NCBI RefSeq assembly: GCF_016745395.1
Contig: NZ_JAERVJ010000007.1
Coordinates: forward strand, 1 to 64,000
Source of the DNA: Methylocystis sp. Sn-Cys
Lineage (GTDB): Bacteria; Pseudomonadota; Alphaproteobacteria; Rhizobiales; Beijerinckiaceae
Reading direction: 5' to 3'
Length of the DNA: 64,000 bases
The notes beneath the pieces are model-generated. The model was not told where the DNA came from. It ran no database searches and was given only the letters and a program-made list of their open reading frames with translations. A program made the translations under genes and the position numbers. Positions 1 through 8,497 of the stretch are shown here, piece after piece (positions within the stretch are counted from its first letter, which is position 1; every line of letters begins with the position of its first letter).

Positions 1-128
1 AACCGACCCCGCCGGCGCCGCCGACCCTGACGACGCCCCTGCAAGTTGGCGAGGCCGGGGCAGGATAAAAGAGGTTTGGGGGGGTGGGGATAGATTCCAG
101 GTCGATTTTCGATGAAGACCGCAGTCAG
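1..128. other. Left edge, no gene recognised
   Basis: This GC-rich stretch contains a G-run near position 80 and no reading frame with recognisable protein features. It lies downstream of rplS, which is read leftward, so it is probably intergenic or the margin of a gene outside the window. Confidence 0.4.
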
Positions 129-282
129 CCCCTCTCCCCGCGCACAGCGCGGGGAGAGGTTGGGTGAGGGGCTTGGGGATGAGTGGAAACGAAAAACGTG
201 GGAGAGCGCTCGTTTTCGGAATGCACGCCCGGGCTCCTCCCCCGGCCCCTCACCTAACCTCTCCCCGCAAGCGGGGAGAGGG
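129..282. repeat. Inverted pair of dispersed repeat elements
   Basis: Positions 129-172 and 245-282 are near-inverted copies of one element with the core CGGGGAGAGGTT-GGTGAGGGGC. Each also contains its own short hairpin around CTCCCCGC/GCGGGGAG. This kind of element is common between genes in GC-rich proteobacteria; it is seen here and no coding role is inferred. Confidence 0.75.
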
Positions 283-287
283 ACCAC

Positions 288-323
288 AAAACAAAACCGC
301 CCGGGCCTCTCGGCGCCGGGCGG
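288..323 (-). terminator. Intrinsic terminator of rplS
   Basis: On the minus strand an 8-bp stem CCGCCCGG/CCGGGCGG (316-323 with 297-304, 11-nt loop) is followed by the T-rich run TTTTGTTTTG. It lies about 30 bp beyond the rplS stop codon, so it fits termination of that gene. Confidence 0.75.
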
Positions 324-351
324 CGGAAAATAGTCTCGTAATCCGTAAGGA

Positions 352-735
352 TTACTCGCTCGCGGCCTTGGGCTTGGTCTCGACGCGCTCGGCGATGCGG
401 GCGGACTTGCCGCGACGGTCGCGCAGATAATAGAGCTTGGCGCGGCGGACCTTGCCGCGGCGGACCACCTTGATCGAATCGATCAGGGGCGCATGGACCG
501 GGAAGACGCGCTCGACGCCCTCGCCGTAGGAAATCTTGCGGACGGTGAAGCTCTCATTGAGGCCGCCGCCGTTGCGGGCGATCACGACGCCCTCATAGGC
601 CTGCACGCGGCTGCGGTCGCCTTCCTTCACCTTCACGTTCACGATGACCGTGTCGCCGGGACGAAAGTCGGGGATCGCCTTCCCTTCGATGAGCTTGGCG
701 GCCTGTTCGGCCTCGAGCTGCTCGATGATGTTCAT
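352..735 (-). CDS. rplS: 50S ribosomal protein L19
   Basis: Ribosomal protein L19 sits at the 30S-50S interface of the ribosome. The 127-aa product begins [11 protein letters not shown] and shows the typical L19 core, including [16 protein letters not shown], the [11 protein letters not shown] turn and the basic segment [19 protein letters not shown]. The length matches the family, with the extra charged C-terminal tail often seen in alphaproteobacteria. A ribosome-binding site (GGAG) precedes the ATG. The usual upstream partner trmD is not present here; a phasin-like gene is divergent instead. A strong hairpin terminator follows the stop. Confidence 0.97.
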   Translation of the reverse strand: MNIIEQLEAEQAAKLIEGKAIPDFRPGDTVIVNVKVKEGDRSRVQAYEGVVIARNGGGLNESFTVRKISYGEGVERVFPVHAPLIDSIKVVRRGKVRRAKLYYLRDRRGKSARIAERVETKPKAASE

Positions 736-971
736 AAAAAACTCCTGCCGTTTCGTCTGTAGCCTTTCGGCCGACGAGCGTTTCGGAACGCTGTTTTAGT
801 TGAGGCTGCTCCCCTTACAGCAGGGGGCGGCGTTTGTCGAGTGCGCATGCGCGAAAGAACCCTCCCGCGCCGCAAAAGAAAGTGGCGCGCCGGGGAGGCT
901 CCTTATGGCGCCCGACCTATATAGCCTTGCCGGGGCGGCTGGCCATGAAAACTCGAGAACGGGAGCGCAAA

Positions 972-1349
972 ATGACCCAGCAAGAGGAGCGCCGGGGAGA
1001 ACGCGGCGGCGCCACGAGGGCGGCTTCGGACATTATGAGCGAGGGACGGCAACGGATCGAGGATTTTACCGACGCCCAGACTCAGTTCTGGGACCGCATT
1101 CAGGACTCCAACCGCAAATGGCTCGACCGGATGCAGAGCGAGGCTTCCATCGCCGCCGACTTCGCCAATAAGCTCACCGCGGCCAAATCTTTCACGGAAA
1201 CCGCCAACATTTTCCAGAATTGGACGGTCAAACATATGGAAATGGCCACCGAAGACGCACGCCGCATGCTCTCCGACACGCAGGAAATCATTGCCGCGGG
1301 CACGCGCTTTTGGACGAATATCGGCAATGGCAAGAGCCGCGGGCATTAA
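972..1349 (+). CDS. Phasin-family protein
   Basis: Phasins coat polyhydroxyalkanoate granules or act as related small helical proteins. The 125-aa product is almost wholly alpha-helical and amphipathic, with the phasin-like stretches QTQFWDRIQDSNRKWLDRM, AKSFTETANIFQNWTVKHM and a C-terminal ARRMLSDTQEIIAAGTRFW. I chose the ATG at 972 because GGGAG lies 7-10 bp upstream; an in-frame ATG at 945 would add nine basic residues. The gene stands alone, divergent from rplS. PHB granules fit the proposed host, but the assignment rests on pattern rather than on a catalytic motif. Confidence 0.75.
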   Translation: MTQQEERRGERGGATRAASDIMSEGRQRIEDFTDAQTQFWDRIQDSNRKWLDRMQSEASIAADFANKLTAAKSFTETANIFQNWTVKHMEMATEDARRMLSDTQEIIAAGTRFWTNIGNGKSRGH

Positions 1350-1403
1350 CGCGGCGTTTTGCGACATTCATACCATTTTCGTTTGAACGCTCTTATGGAG
1401 CTT

Positions 1404-1506
1404 CGTCATTCCCGGCGGGCCGAAGGCCCGACCGGGAATCCAGAGCCATCGTAGCTCGTGTCGCTCTGGATTCCCGATCGCTCGCTGCGCGAGCGTCGGG
1501 AATGAC
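1404..1506. repeat. Dispersed palindromic repeat, family B (GTCATTCCCG type)
   Basis: The element begins CGTCATTCCCGG and ends with CGGGAATGAC, its inverted counterpart, with GGGAATCCAGAGCC and GGCTCTGGATTCCC-like arms inside. It can fold into a long hairpin. Related copies lie at 17524-17622, 32504-32580 and 47989-48090. Confidence 0.8.
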
Positions 1507-1554
1507 ACTGAGCAAAGCAAGCGGATCTCTTCGAAGGCCCGCACGCCCAGAGCC

Positions 1555-1621
1555 CGTCATTGCGAGCGAAGCGAAGCAATCCAGTGCGTCCCTGGATTGC
1601 TTCGTCGGCTCCGCCTCTTCC
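1555..1621. repeat. Dispersed palindromic repeat, family A, partly degraded copy
   Basis: The left arm CGTCATTGCGAGCGAAGCGA and the centre (AAGCAATCCAG..CTGGATTGCTTCG) are intact, but the right arm is lost after about position 1612 and runs into unrelated sequence. With the family B copy it fills the 318-bp gap between the phasin and dodecin genes, where I see nothing else. Confidence 0.75.
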
Positions 1622-1667
1622 TGTGTGTCCAAGCGGCGCGGGCGTCGGGGATGACGCCGAACCAATA

Positions 1668-1886
1668 TTATTCGGTCTCGCGGTCGTGCGTGAAGCCGAC
1701 CTTTATCGTCACCTGATATGTCTCCACATTGCCCTTGTCGATGCGGCCGCGGATCTGCACGACCTCGAACCATTGGAGATTGCGCAAGGTCAATCCGGCG
1801 CGCTGTATCGCCGTGCCGATCGCCCCTTCGACGCTGTCTGGCGAGGTGCCGACGAGTTCGACAATTTTGTAGACCGAACTTTCCAT
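1668..1886 (-). CDS. Dodecin family flavin-binding protein
   Basis: Dodecins are tiny proteins that assemble into hollow dodecamers binding flavins (or CoA), thought to buffer or store flavin. The 72-aa product has the family's length and pattern: [18 protein letters not shown], the helix with [10 protein letters not shown], then the strand [16 protein letters not shown] containing the conserved Trp of the flavin stack, and the final strand [12 protein letters not shown]. It is read toward the repeats, 80 bp downstream of the nifA stop on the same strand, so co-transcription with nifA is possible but not shown. Confidence 0.9.
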   Translation of the reverse strand: MESSVYKIVELVGTSPDSVEGAIGTAIQRAGLTLRNLQWFEVVQIRGRIDKGNVETYQVTIKVGFTHDRETE

Positions 1887-1966
1887 GAAACGCCCCTGCC
1901 GCTCGAACTGAACGTGAATGTAGAGCGGAGCGGCTTTAGGTCATCGGCCGCGGTTGTGACGACGCG

Positions 1967-3694
1967 CTAGAACTTCTTGACCTCTATCCCATGCTTCTGC
2001 AGCGCATAGCCGATCTGGCGCGGCGTGAGGCCGAGAAGACGCGCCGCCTTCGCCTTCACCCAGCCGGCGCGCTCCATGGCGTCGACGAGCTTCTCGTAAT
2101 CGGTGCGCGGGTCTTTCTCGATCACCGTGCAGTTCTCGGCGCCGGGACAGGTGTCGCCGGGAGCCGGCGCGCAAGCGCTCGGCGCCTCGGCGGGCGGCGG
2201 CGCGGGCGGGCGCACCGGCTGCGGCGCGACGATCGGCAGCGGCGTCACCCCCGTCGGCCATTTCGACGACGAGCCGCTCCAGAGGATGGAGGAAAGACAG
2301 CCGTCCTTTCGGCAGGAGAAATCCTTGTCGATGATGATGTCGCCATGGGCGAGCGTCGCCGTGCGATAGATGCAGTTCTCGAGCTCGCGAATATTGCCGG
2401 GGAAGCCGCATTCGTTGAGCACGCTCATCGCGGATTCCGAGAGTTTCAGCTTGCCGCCCTGCTCCGTGTTGAAGCGGCGCAGGAACTCATTGGCCAGAAG
2501 ATCGAGGTCGCCCTTTCGGTCGCGCAGCGGCGGCAGGAAGATCGGCACGACGCTGATGCGGTAGTAAAGGTCGGCGCGGAATTCGCCGCGCTGCACCGCT
2601 TCTTCGAGATTGCGGTTGGTCGCGCAGACCAGACGAACGTCGACTTTCAGCGTGCGCGCGCCGCCGACGCGCTCGAATTCGCCCTCCTGCAGCACGCGCA
2701 GAAGCTTTGCCTGAAAGGCCGGCGTGATCTCGCCGATCTCATCGAGAAACAGCGTGCCGCCATCGGCAAGCTCGAAGCGGCCCTTGCGCATATTGGCCGC
2801 GCCGGTGAAGGCTCCGCGCTCATGGCCGAAAAGCTCGGATTCGAGCACGCTCTCGGGCAAGGCCGCGCAATTGAGCTTGACGAAGGGCTTGTTGCGCCGT
2901 GGCGACTGATCGTGGATCGCGGCGGCGAACAGCTCCTTGCCAGTGCCGGATTCGCCGCGCAGCAGAACCGTCGATTTGGCTTTGGCGACGATGCGGATTT
3001 TCTCGACCACGGCGCGCACGGCGGGACTGTCGCCGACGATGCCCTTGAGGCCTTCCGCCTTCACTTCCGGCGGAATGGCCGACTTTTCGCGCCAGGCGCT
3101 TTCGATCATCAGCCTTTCGCGATCGCGCGCGATGAGCTTGTGAAGCCGCAGCGTCTGCCCGACCAGATTGGCGATCATGGTGAGAAAGCGCACGTCGTGA
3201 TCGAAGAGCACGGACGAGCGCGTGTTGCGCGCCCGATCGACTGTCAGCGTGCCGACCACGGCGTCGCCATCCTTGATCGGCACGCCGATCATCGAGAAGG
3301 ACTGACCGTCTTCATTCCCCCAGTCGGCGAGGTCCATCCCTTCGAAGAGCGGCGACGTCGCGACGTCATCGACGACGACCGGCATTTTCGTTGCAACGAT
3401 CTGCCCGACGGCGCGTTCGGGCAGCCGATCGAAAAACACTTTCGCCGCGCCCTCGCTCCACCCCGAGCCGACGACAACCTCGGGCGCGCCTTTTGAATCG
3501 AGCAGCGCGATCAGCCCATGCCGCATGTCGAGAAAGCTGGAGAGAAGCGTCAAGACGCCCGCGAGCACATTCTCCAACCGGTTCGGCGAAGCGAGCAGTT
3601 TCGAGATTTCGTAGATACCGACCAGCGCGGTTTCGCCGGAAACCATCGTGCGCGGGGGAGGGGCGCCAATGGAGCCGCCGAGTTCAAGACCCAT
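1967..3694 (-). CDS. nifA: Nif-specific transcriptional activator NifA
   Basis: NifA activates sigma-54 RNA polymerase at nif promoters. An N-terminal GAF domain (about residues 20-185) is followed by an AAA+ domain with Walker A GESGTGKE, the sigma-54 contact loop GAFTGA and LDEIGE. A Pro-rich linker and a C-terminal Fis-type helix-turn-helix ([18 protein letters not shown]) complete it. Cysteines at 429, 441, 461 and 466 give C-X11-C-X19-C-X4-C, the pattern of oxygen-sensitive alphaproteobacterial NifA. The ATG at 3694 (575 aa) is chosen because TGAGG lies 6 nt upstream; in-frame starts at 3724 (ATG) and 3736 (TTG) are possible. It is divergent from nifB and a sigma-54-like element lies just upstream. 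Confidence 0.96.
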   Translation of the reverse strand: MGLELGGSIGAPPPRTMVSGETALVGIYEISKLLASPNRLENVLAGVLTLLSSFLDMRHGLIALLDSKGAPEVVVGSGWSEGAAKVFFDRLPERAVGQIVATKMPVVVDDVATSPLFEGMDLADWGNEDGQSFSMIGVPIKDGDAVVGTLTVDRARNTRSSVLFDHDVRFLTMIANLVGQTLRLHKLIARDRERLMIESAWREKSAIPPEVKAEGLKGIVGDSPAVRAVVEKIRIVAKAKSTVLLRGESGTGKELFAAAIHDQSPRRNKPFVKLNCAALPESVLESELFGHERGAFTGAANMRKGRFELADGGTLFLDEIGEITPAFQAKLLRVLQEGEFERVGGARTLKVDVRLVCATNRNLEEAVQRGEFRADLYYRISVVPIFLPPLRDRKGDLDLLANEFLRRFNTEQGGKLKLSESAMSVLNECGFPGNIRELENCIYRTATLAHGDIIIDKDFSCRKDGCLSSILWSGSSSKWPTGVTPLPIVAPQPVRPPAPPPAEAPSACAPAPGDTCPGAENCTVIEKDPRTDYEKLVDAMERAGWVKAKAARLLGLTPRQIGYALQKHGIEVKKF

Positions 3695-3736
3695 GGGAGC
3701 CTCATGACAGGCGTTGTTGTGCATCACGTCATACAA

Positions 3737-3751
3737 GCAAGCATCACGCCA
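3737..3751 (-). promoter_or_regulatory. Candidate sigma-54 promoter of nifA
   Basis: Read on the minus strand the sequence is TGGCGTGATGCTTGC, which keeps the GG-N10-GC spacing and the TTGC of the -12 element. The predicted start near 3725 leaves a leader of about 30 nt to the ATG at 3694. This suggests NifA-dependent autoactivation; it is weaker than the nifB and nifH elements. Confidence 0.5.
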
Positions 3752-3908
3752 ACGCCGAAATCATCGATAAGACATGGAAGATCAAGCTATTGCAAAAAGC
3801 CGCCTAGTCATTGGAACGATTATAAAAACAAAGAAGGCGCCGCGAAATTGTCCCTGGCGCCGCTTCCGTTGGCGCCCATTTCGAGTGCATGTGACGCGCT
3901 CGATTGAA

Positions 3909-3924
3909 TGTCGCCTTGCGAACA
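3909..3924. promoter_or_regulatory. NifA upstream activator sequence (TGT-N10-ACA)
   Basis: The sequence TGTCGCCTTGCGAACA exactly matches TGT-N10-ACA. It lies 102 bp before the -24 box of nifB and about 158 bp before the candidate nifA -24 box. The site is palindromic, so it may act in both directions. Apart from the promoters, the 437-bp nifA-nifB gap holds nothing else I can identify. Confidence 0.8.
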
Positions 3925-4025
3925 TTTGTCCGAAGGCTTTGCGACAACTCGCCGCGCCTTTCCGAGGCGGCCAGCCAAACCTTCTACGACAGCATTTCCA
4001 ATTAGTTACTGCAGATATTTACCCA

Positions 4026-4040
4026 TGGCACGCTTGTTGC
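4026..4040 (+). promoter_or_regulatory. Sigma-54 promoter of the nifB operon
   Basis: TGGCACGCTTGTTGC matches the -24/-12 consensus TGGCACG-N4-TTGC perfectly. Transcription should begin near 4052, leaving a leader of about 80 nt before nifB. Confidence 0.92.
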
Positions 4041-4131
4041 GGTCAAACCGCCAACGCCAACGGCCGACATTGGAATTGTTCCAGACGCCCCCTCAGGGGG
4101 ACCACAACAAAATGCTTGAGAGGATTACGCA

Positions 4132-5706
4132 ATGGACGACTCTCGCTCTTTCGAAACCTATGAAGCCGAACCCACTTCCGCGCCCGCGCAGCTCGACGAC
4201 ATCATGCAGAAGATGGCCGAGCACAAAGGCTGCGGCACGTCGGGCGGCAGCGGCAAAGCTAGCTGCGGCACCGGCGCGGGCGAAAACGACATGCCCACCG
4301 AAATCTGGGAGAAAGTCAAGAACCACCCCTGCTACAGCGAAGAAGCCCACCATCACTATGCGCGCATGCATGTCGCCGTCGCGCCGGCCTGCAACATTCA
4401 GTGCAACTATTGTAACCGCAAATATGACTGCGCCAATGAATCGCGTCCCGGCGTCGTCTCCGAGAAGCTGAGCCCCGAGCAAGCCGCCAAGAAAGTGCTC
4501 GCGGTCGCCTCCGCCATTCCGCAGATGACGGTGCTCGGCATCGCCGGCCCCGGCGACCCGCTCGCCAATCCCGGCAAGACGTTCAAGACCTTCGAGCTGA
4601 TCTCGGAAGCGGCTCCGGACATCAAGCTCTGCCTCTCGACCAATGGCCTCTCGCTGCCCGACCATGTCGAGACGATCAAGAAGTTCAACGTCGATCACGT
4701 CACGATCACGATCAACATGACGGACCCGGACATCGGCGCTGAGATCTACCCCTGGGTGTTCTGGAAGCATAAGCGCGTCACGGGCAAGGAAGCTGCGAAG
4801 ATCCTCACCGATCGTCAGTTGAAGGGCCTCGAGATGCTGACGGCCAACGGCATCCTCTGCAAGGTCAACTCGGTGATGATCCCGGGCATCAACGACGACC
4901 ACCTCGTGACGGTGAACAGAGAGGTGAAATCGCGCGGCGCCTTCCTGCACAACATCATGCCGCTCATCTCGTCGCCCGAGCATGGCACGGTCTTCGGCCT
5001 CAACGGCCAGCGCGGCCCGTCCGCGCAGGAGCTGAAGGCGCTGCAGGATAGCTGCGAAGGCGAGATGAACATGATGCGCCATTGCCGCCAGTGCCGCGCC
5101 GACGCGGTGGGCCTGCTCGGCGAAGACCGCAGCGCGGAATTCACGACCGACAAGATCATGGAGATGGACGTCAATTACGACCTCTCCGCGCGTCAGGCCT
5201 ATCAGGAGAAGGTCGAGGAAGAGCGCCAGGCGAAAGTCGCCGCGCGCAACGCCGAGCTGGAAACGCTCGCTGGCGAAAACGCGGATCTCAAGATCCTCGT
5301 CGCCGTCGCGACCAAGGGCTCGGGCCGCATCAACGAGCATTTCGGCCATGCCGACGAGTTCCAGATTTACGAACTCTCCAGCAATGGCGCGAAATTCGTC
5401 GGCCATCGCCGCGTCGACCTCTACTGCCAGGGCGGCTATGGCGAGGAAGAGGCGCTCGAGACGGTCATCCGCGCGATCAACGACTGCACCGCGGTCTTCG
5501 TCGCCAAGATCGGCCACTGCCCGAAGGAAGATCTGCTGAAGGCCGGCATCGAACCCGTGGATCAATACGCCTACGAGTTCATCGAGCAGTCGGCGATCGC
5601 CTACTTCAAAGACTACCTCGCCAAGATCAAGAGCGGCGAGATCACCCATGTCACACGCGGCGACGCCACGATCCGTCAGGGCGCCTTCGTCTCCGTGGAC
5701 GCGTAG
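4132..5706 (+). CDS. nifB: FeMo-cofactor biosynthesis protein NifB
   Basis: NifB is a radical-SAM enzyme that fuses two [4Fe-4S] clusters with an interstitial carbon to form NifB-co, the 8Fe core of FeMo-co. In this 524-aa protein the SAM-cluster motif CNIQCNYC lies at residues 87-94, preceded by [17 protein letters not shown] that helps bind the substrate clusters. A C-terminal NifX/NafY-like domain (from about residue 385, [21 protein letters not shown]) completes the long NifB form. GAGAGG precedes the ATG. It heads a long operon behind a clear sigma-54 promoter and is followed by fdxN, the usual order. Confidence 0.98.
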   Translation: MDDSRSFETYEAEPTSAPAQLDDIMQKMAEHKGCGTSGGSGKASCGTGAGENDMPTEIWEKVKNHPCYSEEAHHHYARMHVAVAPACNIQCNYCNRKYDCANESRPGVVSEKLSPEQAAKKVLAVASAIPQMTVLGIAGPGDPLANPGKTFKTFELISEAAPDIKLCLSTNGLSLPDHVETIKKFNVDHVTITINMTDPDIGAEIYPWVFWKHKRVTGKEAAKILTDRQLKGLEMLTANGILCKVNSVMIPGINDDHLVTVNREVKSRGAFLHNIMPLISSPEHGTVFGLNGQRGPSAQELKALQDSCEGEMNMMRHCRQCRADAVGLLGEDRSAEFTTDKIMEMDVNYDLSARQAYQEKVEEERQAKVAARNAELETLAGENADLKILVAVATKGSGRINEHFGHADEFQIYELSSNGAKFVGHRRVDLYCQGGYGEEEALETVIRAINDCTAVFVAKIGHCPKEDLLKAGIEPVDQYAYEFIEQSAIAYFKDYLAKIKSGEITHVTRGDATIRQGAFVSVDA

Positions 5707-5714
5707 CGCGCTTC

Positions 5715-5739
5715 CGATCGGGCGGAAAACGCCCGATCG
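5715..5739 (+). promoter_or_regulatory. Perfect hairpin between nifB and fdxN
   Basis: A 10-bp stem CGATCGGGCG/CGCCCGATCG with loop GAAAA lies nine bases after the nifB stop. No T-run follows, so it is more likely an mRNA-stabilising or processing hairpin than a full terminator. Confidence 0.6.
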
Positions 5740-5819
5740 ACAACAAATCGCGCTTTATCGAGATGTCGGAGCAAGTTCTCGAGGAGCTTGCTCCGAAGCC
5801 AAGCAAAGGAGCTCAGGTC

Positions 5820-6044
5820 ATGACTTACAAGATTGTCGCTTCTCAATGCACGTCGTGCTCGGCTTGCGAGGCGGAATGCCCGAACGTCGCCATCTCCGAG
5901 AAGAACGGCACCTTCGTGATCAATCCGAAAAAATGCACGGAATGCATCGGCTATTTCGACGTTCCGCAATGCGTCGCCGTCTGCCCGGTGGACGACACCT
6001 GCGTCATCGACACCTCCCTCCCCCGCTACCAGCCGAGCGCCTAA
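5820..6044 (+). CDS. fdxN: 2[4Fe-4S] ferredoxin FdxN
   Basis: FdxN is a small bacterial-type ferredoxin that supplies electrons to NifB and/or nitrogenase. The 74-aa product has a first cluster motif C10-X2-C13-X2-C16-X3-C20-P and a second C39-X2-C42-X8-C51-X3-C55-P; the eight-residue spacing in the second motif is typical of FdxN-type ferredoxins. The start at 5820 is supported by AAAGGAG eight bases upstream. Its stop overlaps the next start (TAATG), which suggests translational coupling to the A-type carrier. Confidence 0.95.
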   Translation: MTYKIVASQCTSCSACEAECPNVAISEKNGTFVINPKKCTECIGYFDVPQCVAVCPVDDTCVIDTSLPRYQPSA

Positions 6045-6388
6045 TGAATATCGCCTTCACCCCCGCCGCTGAAAAATTCATCCGCCGTCTTGTCATGTTC
6101 GACGGCGGCCCGGGCTATGGCCTTCGTCTCCTCGTGTCGCCGGGCGGCTGCTCGGGCATGTCGGCGGAATTCTCCGTCGAGCCCGCGCCGAAAGAAGGCG
6201 AGCAGGTTTTCCAGCATGCGCAGTTCAAGATGTTCTTGCCCGCGCAAAGCCGCCTGCTGCTCGACGGCGTGACGATCGACTTCAAGGAAACGGCGACCTC
6301 CACGGGCTTCGCCTTCATCGATCCCAAGGCGAAGAGCTGCGGTTGCTCATCCAAGACCGAAGCTCCCGCCTTCGAGGAAACGGCGTGA
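6044..6388 (+). CDS. nif-associated A-type Fe-S carrier (HesB/IscA family)
   Basis: A-type carriers bind and deliver Fe-S clusters during maturation. The 114-aa product has the three signature cysteines, C36 in the PGGCSGMSAEF segment and C99/C101 in SCGCS near the C-terminus. Its ATG overlaps the fdxN stop codon by one base. It is one of two such genes in the window, the other being the first gene before nifU at 23031. Its place right after nifB and fdxN suggests cluster supply to NifB or to the ferredoxin; the exact client is not shown by sequence. Confidence 0.92.
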   Translation: MNIAFTPAAEKFIRRLVMFDGGPGYGLRLLVSPGGCSGMSAEFSVEPAPKEGEQVFQHAQFKMFLPAQSRLLLDGVTIDFKETATSTGFAFIDPKAKSCGCSSKTEAPAFEETA

Positions 6389-6397
6389 GAGTGTGAC

Positions 6398-6931
6398 ATG
6401 ACGCGTGACGCGGCAGTGCAAACAGGCGCGGCGGAGCAGGACTTTCTTGCTTCCATCGTCCTCGGAGAGGGGCTCCCGGAAGAGGTCGAACGCCTTTTGC
6501 ACGCCGCGGCCTTGTCTTACGATCAGGATGACGTGGCGCATAAATATCTGATGGAGGCGCGCGCGCTCGCGCCGACCCATCCGGCCACGCTGATCGGCCT
6601 CTACCGCTTCTACTTCTACAAGGGCCGCCTCAGGGAGTGCCTCGGCGTCGCCGAATCCTGCCTGACCCGCGCAGCGATCGACAATTCGCTGCCGCTCGAC
6701 TGGCGGCAAGTCACGGCGCAAGACGCCGCTTTCGGCGACTACGACGCCATCGCCCCGCGCTTCTTCATGTTCTCGCTGAAAGGCTACGCCTATCTCAGCA
6801 TGCGCCTCGGCGATTTCGAGGAAAGCGCCGCGGCGATCGACAAGCTTCTGGAGCTCGACCCGGCGGACAAGATCGGCGCGAAAGTGCTGCTCGGCGTCCT
6901 CGAACGCAGAGGGCTGGAAGATGTCGACTGA
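6398..6931 (+). CDS. nif-operon tetratricopeptide-like protein
   Basis: This 177-aa, mostly helical protein has TPR-like helix pairs, for example YLMEARALAPTHPATLIGLYRFYFYKGRLRECL-type spacing around residues 50-85 (helix, short loop, helix with small and aromatic residues) and YAYLSMRLGDFEESAAAIDK near residues 130-150. TPR folds mediate protein contacts; no catalytic residues are visible and there is no signal peptide. It lies 9 bp after the A-type carrier, and its end overlaps the LRV gene by 11 bp. A scaffold role in nitrogenase maturation is inference from context only. Confidence 0.75.
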   Translation: MTRDAAVQTGAAEQDFLASIVLGEGLPEEVERLLHAAALSYDQDDVAHKYLMEARALAPTHPATLIGLYRFYFYKGRLRECLGVAESCLTRAAIDNSLPLDWRQVTAQDAAFGDYDAIAPRFFMFSLKGYAYLSMRLGDFEESAAAIDKLLELDPADKIGAKVLLGVLERRGLEDVD

Positions 6932-7721
6932 CGATATCGACGAAGCAATCGACTGGCAGGGAAACGCCGTCGATTGCGCGGACTGTGACCATCAAGATCG
7001 CCTGAACGCCGAGCGCTGCAAGCCGCTGCGCGCCTGCGTGCACGATCGCTACGCCCGGCGCATCGACCGTTTCTTCGACTGGAATCCCGATCTCGCGCGC
7101 AATTATCTCACCCACGGCTATTTCGAGGTGCGGGCCTGCGCGTCGAAGGCGGCGGAGATCTTTCTGCTGCCCGCGATGCTCGACGATCCGGAGGAGGCGG
7201 TTCGCTGGAGCGCGGCGCGCCGCCTGCCCAACCGCTACATTCTGCGCCTGCGTAACGATCCGCACCGCGAGGTGCGCATCCGCATCGCGCTCCGCCTCGA
7301 GGGCACCGACCTGCTGCCGATGATCAACGACGAAGATTATGCGGTGCGACAGGCCGTCGCGAAAAAGCTGCCGCCGGACCTTCTCGTTCTGATGATCAAT
7401 GACGAAGACGCAGGCGTGCGCCGAGTCATTGCGAGCCGCATCGCGCAAGAGGCGCTCATGCGCCTGACGAGAGACCACGATCCGGTCGTGCGTCTCGAAG
7501 CCGCCAAGCGCCTCGAAGCGGGTGACCTCGAAACGCTGATCAAAGACGCCGATTGGCGCATTCGTTACGAAGTGGCGCAAAGAGCCGACGTCAACTTTAT
7601 CGGCGCGCTGGTCGACGACGACGATCCGCTCGTGCGCGAATGCGCAAGGGATCGGCGCAAGGCGGCCGGATTGGAAACATCCCCCAATGTCATCATGACG
7701 CAGAAGCGGAGTGATCAATGA
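6921..7721 (+). CDS. Leucine-rich-variant (LRV) repeat protein with N-terminal [4Fe-4S] module
   Basis: The 266-aa product resembles the nif-linked LRV protein of Azotobacter. An N-terminal cysteine cluster C19-X2-C22-X10-C33-X5-C39 would hold a [4Fe-4S] cluster. It is followed by roughly eight short helical repeats of about 24 residues with the pattern D-x-x-x-V-R-x-x-x-A-x-R-L (for example DPHREVRIRIALRLEG, DEDYAVRQAVAKKLPP, DHDPVVRLEAAKRLEA). Such repeats form a curved solenoid for protein binding. Its function is not established. It overlaps the TPR gene upstream and nifZ downstream (ATGA), so the products are probably translated together. Confidence 0.88.
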   Translation: MSTDDIDEAIDWQGNAVDCADCDHQDRLNAERCKPLRACVHDRYARRIDRFFDWNPDLARNYLTHGYFEVRACASKAAEIFLLPAMLDDPEEAVRWSAARRLPNRYILRLRNDPHREVRIRIALRLEGTDLLPMINDEDYAVRQAVAKKLPPDLLVLMINDEDAGVRRVIASRIAQEALMRLTRDHDPVVRLEAAKRLEAGDLETLIKDADWRIRYEVAQRADVNFIGALVDDDDPLVRECARDRRKAAGLETSPNVIMTQKRSDQ

Positions 7722-8011
7722 CAAATATCAGCAGAGACAGCGATCACGTCGAAGTCGATGGCCCGCCCTATTTCGACTATGGCGACAAGGTGCGCGCGAA
7801 ACGCACGATCCGTAACGACGGCACTTTCCCCGGCAAGGACATTGGCGAAGTTCTCGCGAAGAAGGGCGAGATTGGCTACATCGTCAATATCGGCACCTTT
7901 CTGCAGCAGTTCTACATCTATGGCGTAGAATTTGAATCTACCGGCAATCGCGTGGGTATGAAACGCAAAGAGCTGGAAATGGTCGAGATCGACAGAGAGG
8001 ATGACCGATGA
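7718..8011 (+). CDS. nifZ: Nitrogen fixation protein NifZ (first copy)
   Basis: NifZ is needed for maturation of the P-clusters of the MoFe protein. The 97-aa product has the NifZ core FDYGDKVRAKRTIRNDGTFP, followed by GEVLAKKGEIGYIVNIGTFLQQFYIYGVEF. Its ATG overlaps the LRV stop (ATGA) and its own stop overlaps the second nifZ (ATGA), so the three are translationally coupled. It is about 20 residues longer than the second copy because of extensions at both ends. Confidence 0.93.
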   Translation: MTNISRDSDHVEVDGPPYFDYGDKVRAKRTIRNDGTFPGKDIGEVLAKKGEIGYIVNIGTFLQQFYIYGVEFESTGNRVGMKRKELEMVEIDREDDR

Positions 8012-8235
8012 GCGCGAGATATGACTGGGGCCAGCGTGTGCGCGCCGCCACCGACCTCGTCAATGATGGCTCGTACCCGGATCGCGCCCTGGACGAGCTG
8101 CTGGTCAAGAATGGCGACTTGGGTGAGATCGTGAATATCGGAACCCATGTCGATACGGAGATGGTCATCTATCTCGTCGAATTTTCGCCGCAGCTCGTCA
8201 TCGGTTGCCTGGAGGACGAAATCGAGCCTGCCTGA
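8008..8235 (+). CDS. nifZ: NifZ family protein (second copy)
   Basis: This 75-aa protein has the same fold pattern as its neighbour: YDWGQRVRAATDLVNDGSYP, then DELLVKNGDLGEIVNIGTHV and a final acidic strand. The two copies are clearly divergent paralogues, not a recent duplication. Tandem nifZ genes are known in other alphaproteobacterial nif clusters. Whether the two act as a pair or serve different steps of P-cluster maturation cannot be told from the sequence. Confidence 0.9.
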   Translation: MSARYDWGQRVRAATDLVNDGSYPDRALDELLVKNGDLGEIVNIGTHVDTEMVIYLVEFSPQLVIGCLEDEIEPA

Positions 8236-8283
8236 GCCAGCCTGATTAATCTCTTTGCAACCCGCCAACGAAAGAGGCGCAAC

Positions 8284-8496
8284 GTGAAAGTCATGATCCG
8301 CAGAGACGCAGAAGGCAGCCTCTCGGCCTATGTTCCAAAGAAGGATCTCGAGGAACCGATCGTCGAGGTCGAGAGGCCCGAACTGTGGGGCGGCTCTGTC
8401 ACGCTTGCGAATGGCTGGGTGCTCAAACTTCCGGAAATGGCGGCCGGCACCTCTCTCCCGATCACCGTCGAAGCGAAAAAGATCGGAGGAGAATAA
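8284..8496 (+). CDS. nifT: Nitrogen fixation protein NifT/FixU
   Basis: NifT is a small conserved nif protein of unclear function. The 70-aa product starts MKVMIRRDAEGSLSAYVPKK and has the conserved centre E-x-P-E-LWGGSVTLANGW. The start is GTG at 8284, preceded by AGAGG; the in-frame ATG at 8293 would remove the conserved first residues. It follows the second nifZ by 48 bp and precedes a 90-aa unknown by one base. Confidence 0.93.
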   Translation: MKVMIRRDAEGSLSAYVPKKDLEEPIVEVERPELWGGSVTLANGWVLKLPEMAAGTSLPITVEAKKIGGE

Positions 8497-8497
8497 G

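Noticed and set aside
1393-1773. Short frames across the repeats at 1404-1621 and at 31985-32493
   Set aside because: They are translations of palindromic repeats, with CEERSDEAIQ-like peptides that recur wherever the repeats lie.
4093-5649. A 518-codon minus-strand frame over nifB
   Set aside because: It is antisense to nifB with no recognisable domain or start signal.
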